Below, piece by piece: positions 6,373 through 6,777 of a stretch of 6,777 nt of DNA; positions within the stretch are counted from its first letter, which is position 1; each line of letters opens with the position of its first letter. Below the pieces are notes generated by a model, which did not search any database, was not told the DNA's origin, and saw only the letters and a program-made list of their open reading frames with translations. A program made the position numbers and the translations under genes. This DNA comes from Comamonadaceae bacterium (GTDB taxonomy: Bacteria > Pseudomonadota > Gammaproteobacteria > Burkholderiales > Burkholderiaceae_C): positions 1-6,777 of the forward strand of contig CANHBU010000100.1 of assembly GCA_947458345.1 (NCBI GenBank), written 5' to 3'.

Positions 6373-6422
6373 TCAAAACTCCCAGAAAACAGCCTCATTG
6401 AATGTGTATTTGGGAGTTTTGA
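6373..6422. repeat. Perfect 12-bp inverted repeat with A/T flanks
   Basis: TCAAAACTCCCA (6373-6384) and TGGGAGTTTTGA (6411-6422) are exact reverse complements separated by 26 AT-rich bases. On the minus strand the second arm met lies just before the transposase start, and its last two bases (GA) are the first two of the GAGGA ribosome binding site. It may be part of the insertion-sequence end. Equally, the A-tract, CTCCCA/TGGGAG stem and T-tract could serve as a two-way terminator between the converging operon and the minus-strand gene, although the loop is long for that. Confidence 0.6.
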
Positions 6423-6503
6423 ACATTCGGAATCACCCCAGATCGCCAGCATTCATGCGGGTTACAGAGGTTTCGCAAGTGCAGCGAGGTACCTTCAAAG
6501 ACT
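6423..6503. other. Non-coding spacer between the inverted repeat and the minus-strand gene end
   Basis: No gene or RNA is recognised in these 81 bases. Base composition is more AT-rich than the transporter operon. Whether this belongs to the insertion-sequence end or to the original flank of the minus-strand gene is not resolved. Confidence 0.4.
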
Positions 6504-6777
6504 TTACGGCTTTAAATGCTGACCCAGAAAATTGGCCACTGCATCTCTTGCGATGCGACTCTCATAGGTGCTGTGCTCTCGTCCAGCCAGATCGACTTGA
6601 ACGAGGTTTCGTCCATCGGCCTTGTTGGCGCAGCGTCCCTCATTGGCCTTGCCCTTGCGCCAAGTGTCGTCAAGGAAACCCACTGCTAAGACGGGAATTT
6701 CCTTGGGGGACTTGATTCCGTCGAAGTCTGGGTTGCTCGCGTGGGTACAGGTCCATGCGGATATGACGAGTCCATTG
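6504..6777 (-). CDS. C-terminal end of a probable alpha/beta hydrolase (5' partial)
   Basis: The minus strand is open from the right window edge (first full codon at 6776) to a TAA at 6506-6504, giving the last 90 residues of a protein whose start lies outside the window. Features counted within this fragment are GLVISAWTC (2-10), SPKEIPVLAVGFLDDTW (23-39), DLAGREHSTYES (62-73) and a final helix ARDAVANFLGQHL (77-89). A late hydrophobic strand followed by an acidic pair, then a strand ending in a histidine, then a C-terminal helix is the end of an alpha/beta hydrolase fold. D36 or D37 would be the catalytic acid and H68 the catalytic histidine; the nucleophile would be upstream. Two cysteines (C10, C49) could pair. 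Assignment is from fold pattern only, the substrate is unknown, and it could be another dienelactone-hydrolase-like protein. It converges on the transporter operon. Confidence 0.6.
   Translation of the reverse strand, partial: NGLVISAWTCTHASNPDFDGIKSPKEIPVLAVGFLDDTWRKGKANEGRCANKADGRNLVQVDLAGREHSTYESRIARDAVANFLGQHLKP

Larger units (their letters stand above)
6150..6422 (-). mobile_element. Remnant of an IS5-type insertion sequence (approximate limits)
   Basis: This covers the transposase fragment plus the inverted-repeat stretch upstream of it, taken as the surviving left end of the element. The inner break lies around 6150-6170, where transposase similarity ends. The outer limit is uncertain: it was set at the end of the 12-bp inverted repeat, but no matching right terminus or target duplication is visible in the window. 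Confidence 0.45.

Noticed and set aside
6487..6494. AGGTACCT palindrome downstream of the minus-strand gene
   Set aside because: Eight bases with no loop and no T-run; such palindromes are expected by chance.

Overview
The window looks like high-GC chromosomal DNA from a betaproteobacterium, most likely order Burkholderiales and possibly family Comamonadaceae. The basis is a Bug/TctC-type periplasmic binding protein (a family strongly expanded in that group), strong GC bias at third codon positions, and the style of the polar amino-acid ABC transporter. No rRNA or tRNA gene or other lineage marker is present, so the genus is not claimed.

Layout, left to right. (1) 2-916 +: 3' part of an extended-SDR NAD-dependent sugar-nucleotide epimerase/dehydratase, cut by the window edge. 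(2) 1043-2041 +: a Bug/TctC substrate-binding protein with a strong ribosome binding site and no TctA/TctB partner in view. Twelve bases later comes 2054-2464 +, a small exported protein made of six exact 16-residue repeats; the two probably share a transcript. (3) 2653-6090 +: a four-gene ABC importer in the order permease, binding protein, permease, ATPase. It has every part of a polar amino-acid (HAAT/PAAT-type) uptake system. The periplasmic protein captures ligand, two paralogous permeases form the membrane channel, and the ATPase drives it as a homodimer. (4) 6091-6777: a patchwork with the N-terminal 70 codons of an IS5-type transposase on the minus strand, a 12-bp inverted repeat just upstream of its start, and the C-terminal end of a minus-strand gene resembling an alpha/beta hydrolase that runs off the right edge.

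The genes at 1043, 2054 and 3546, all with exported products, have clear Shine-Dalgarno sequences. The membrane and ATPase genes at 2653, 4409 and 5356 do not. This fits a need for many more copies of the periplasmic proteins.

I see no clear undescribed defence or mobile system. The points most worth a second look are the 6 x 16-residue repeat protein beside a Bug receptor, the altered ligand-contact positions and added cysteine pair in the ABC binding protein, and the hydrolase-like coding end and IS remnant in the right-hand 700 bases, both easy to miss in automated calls.
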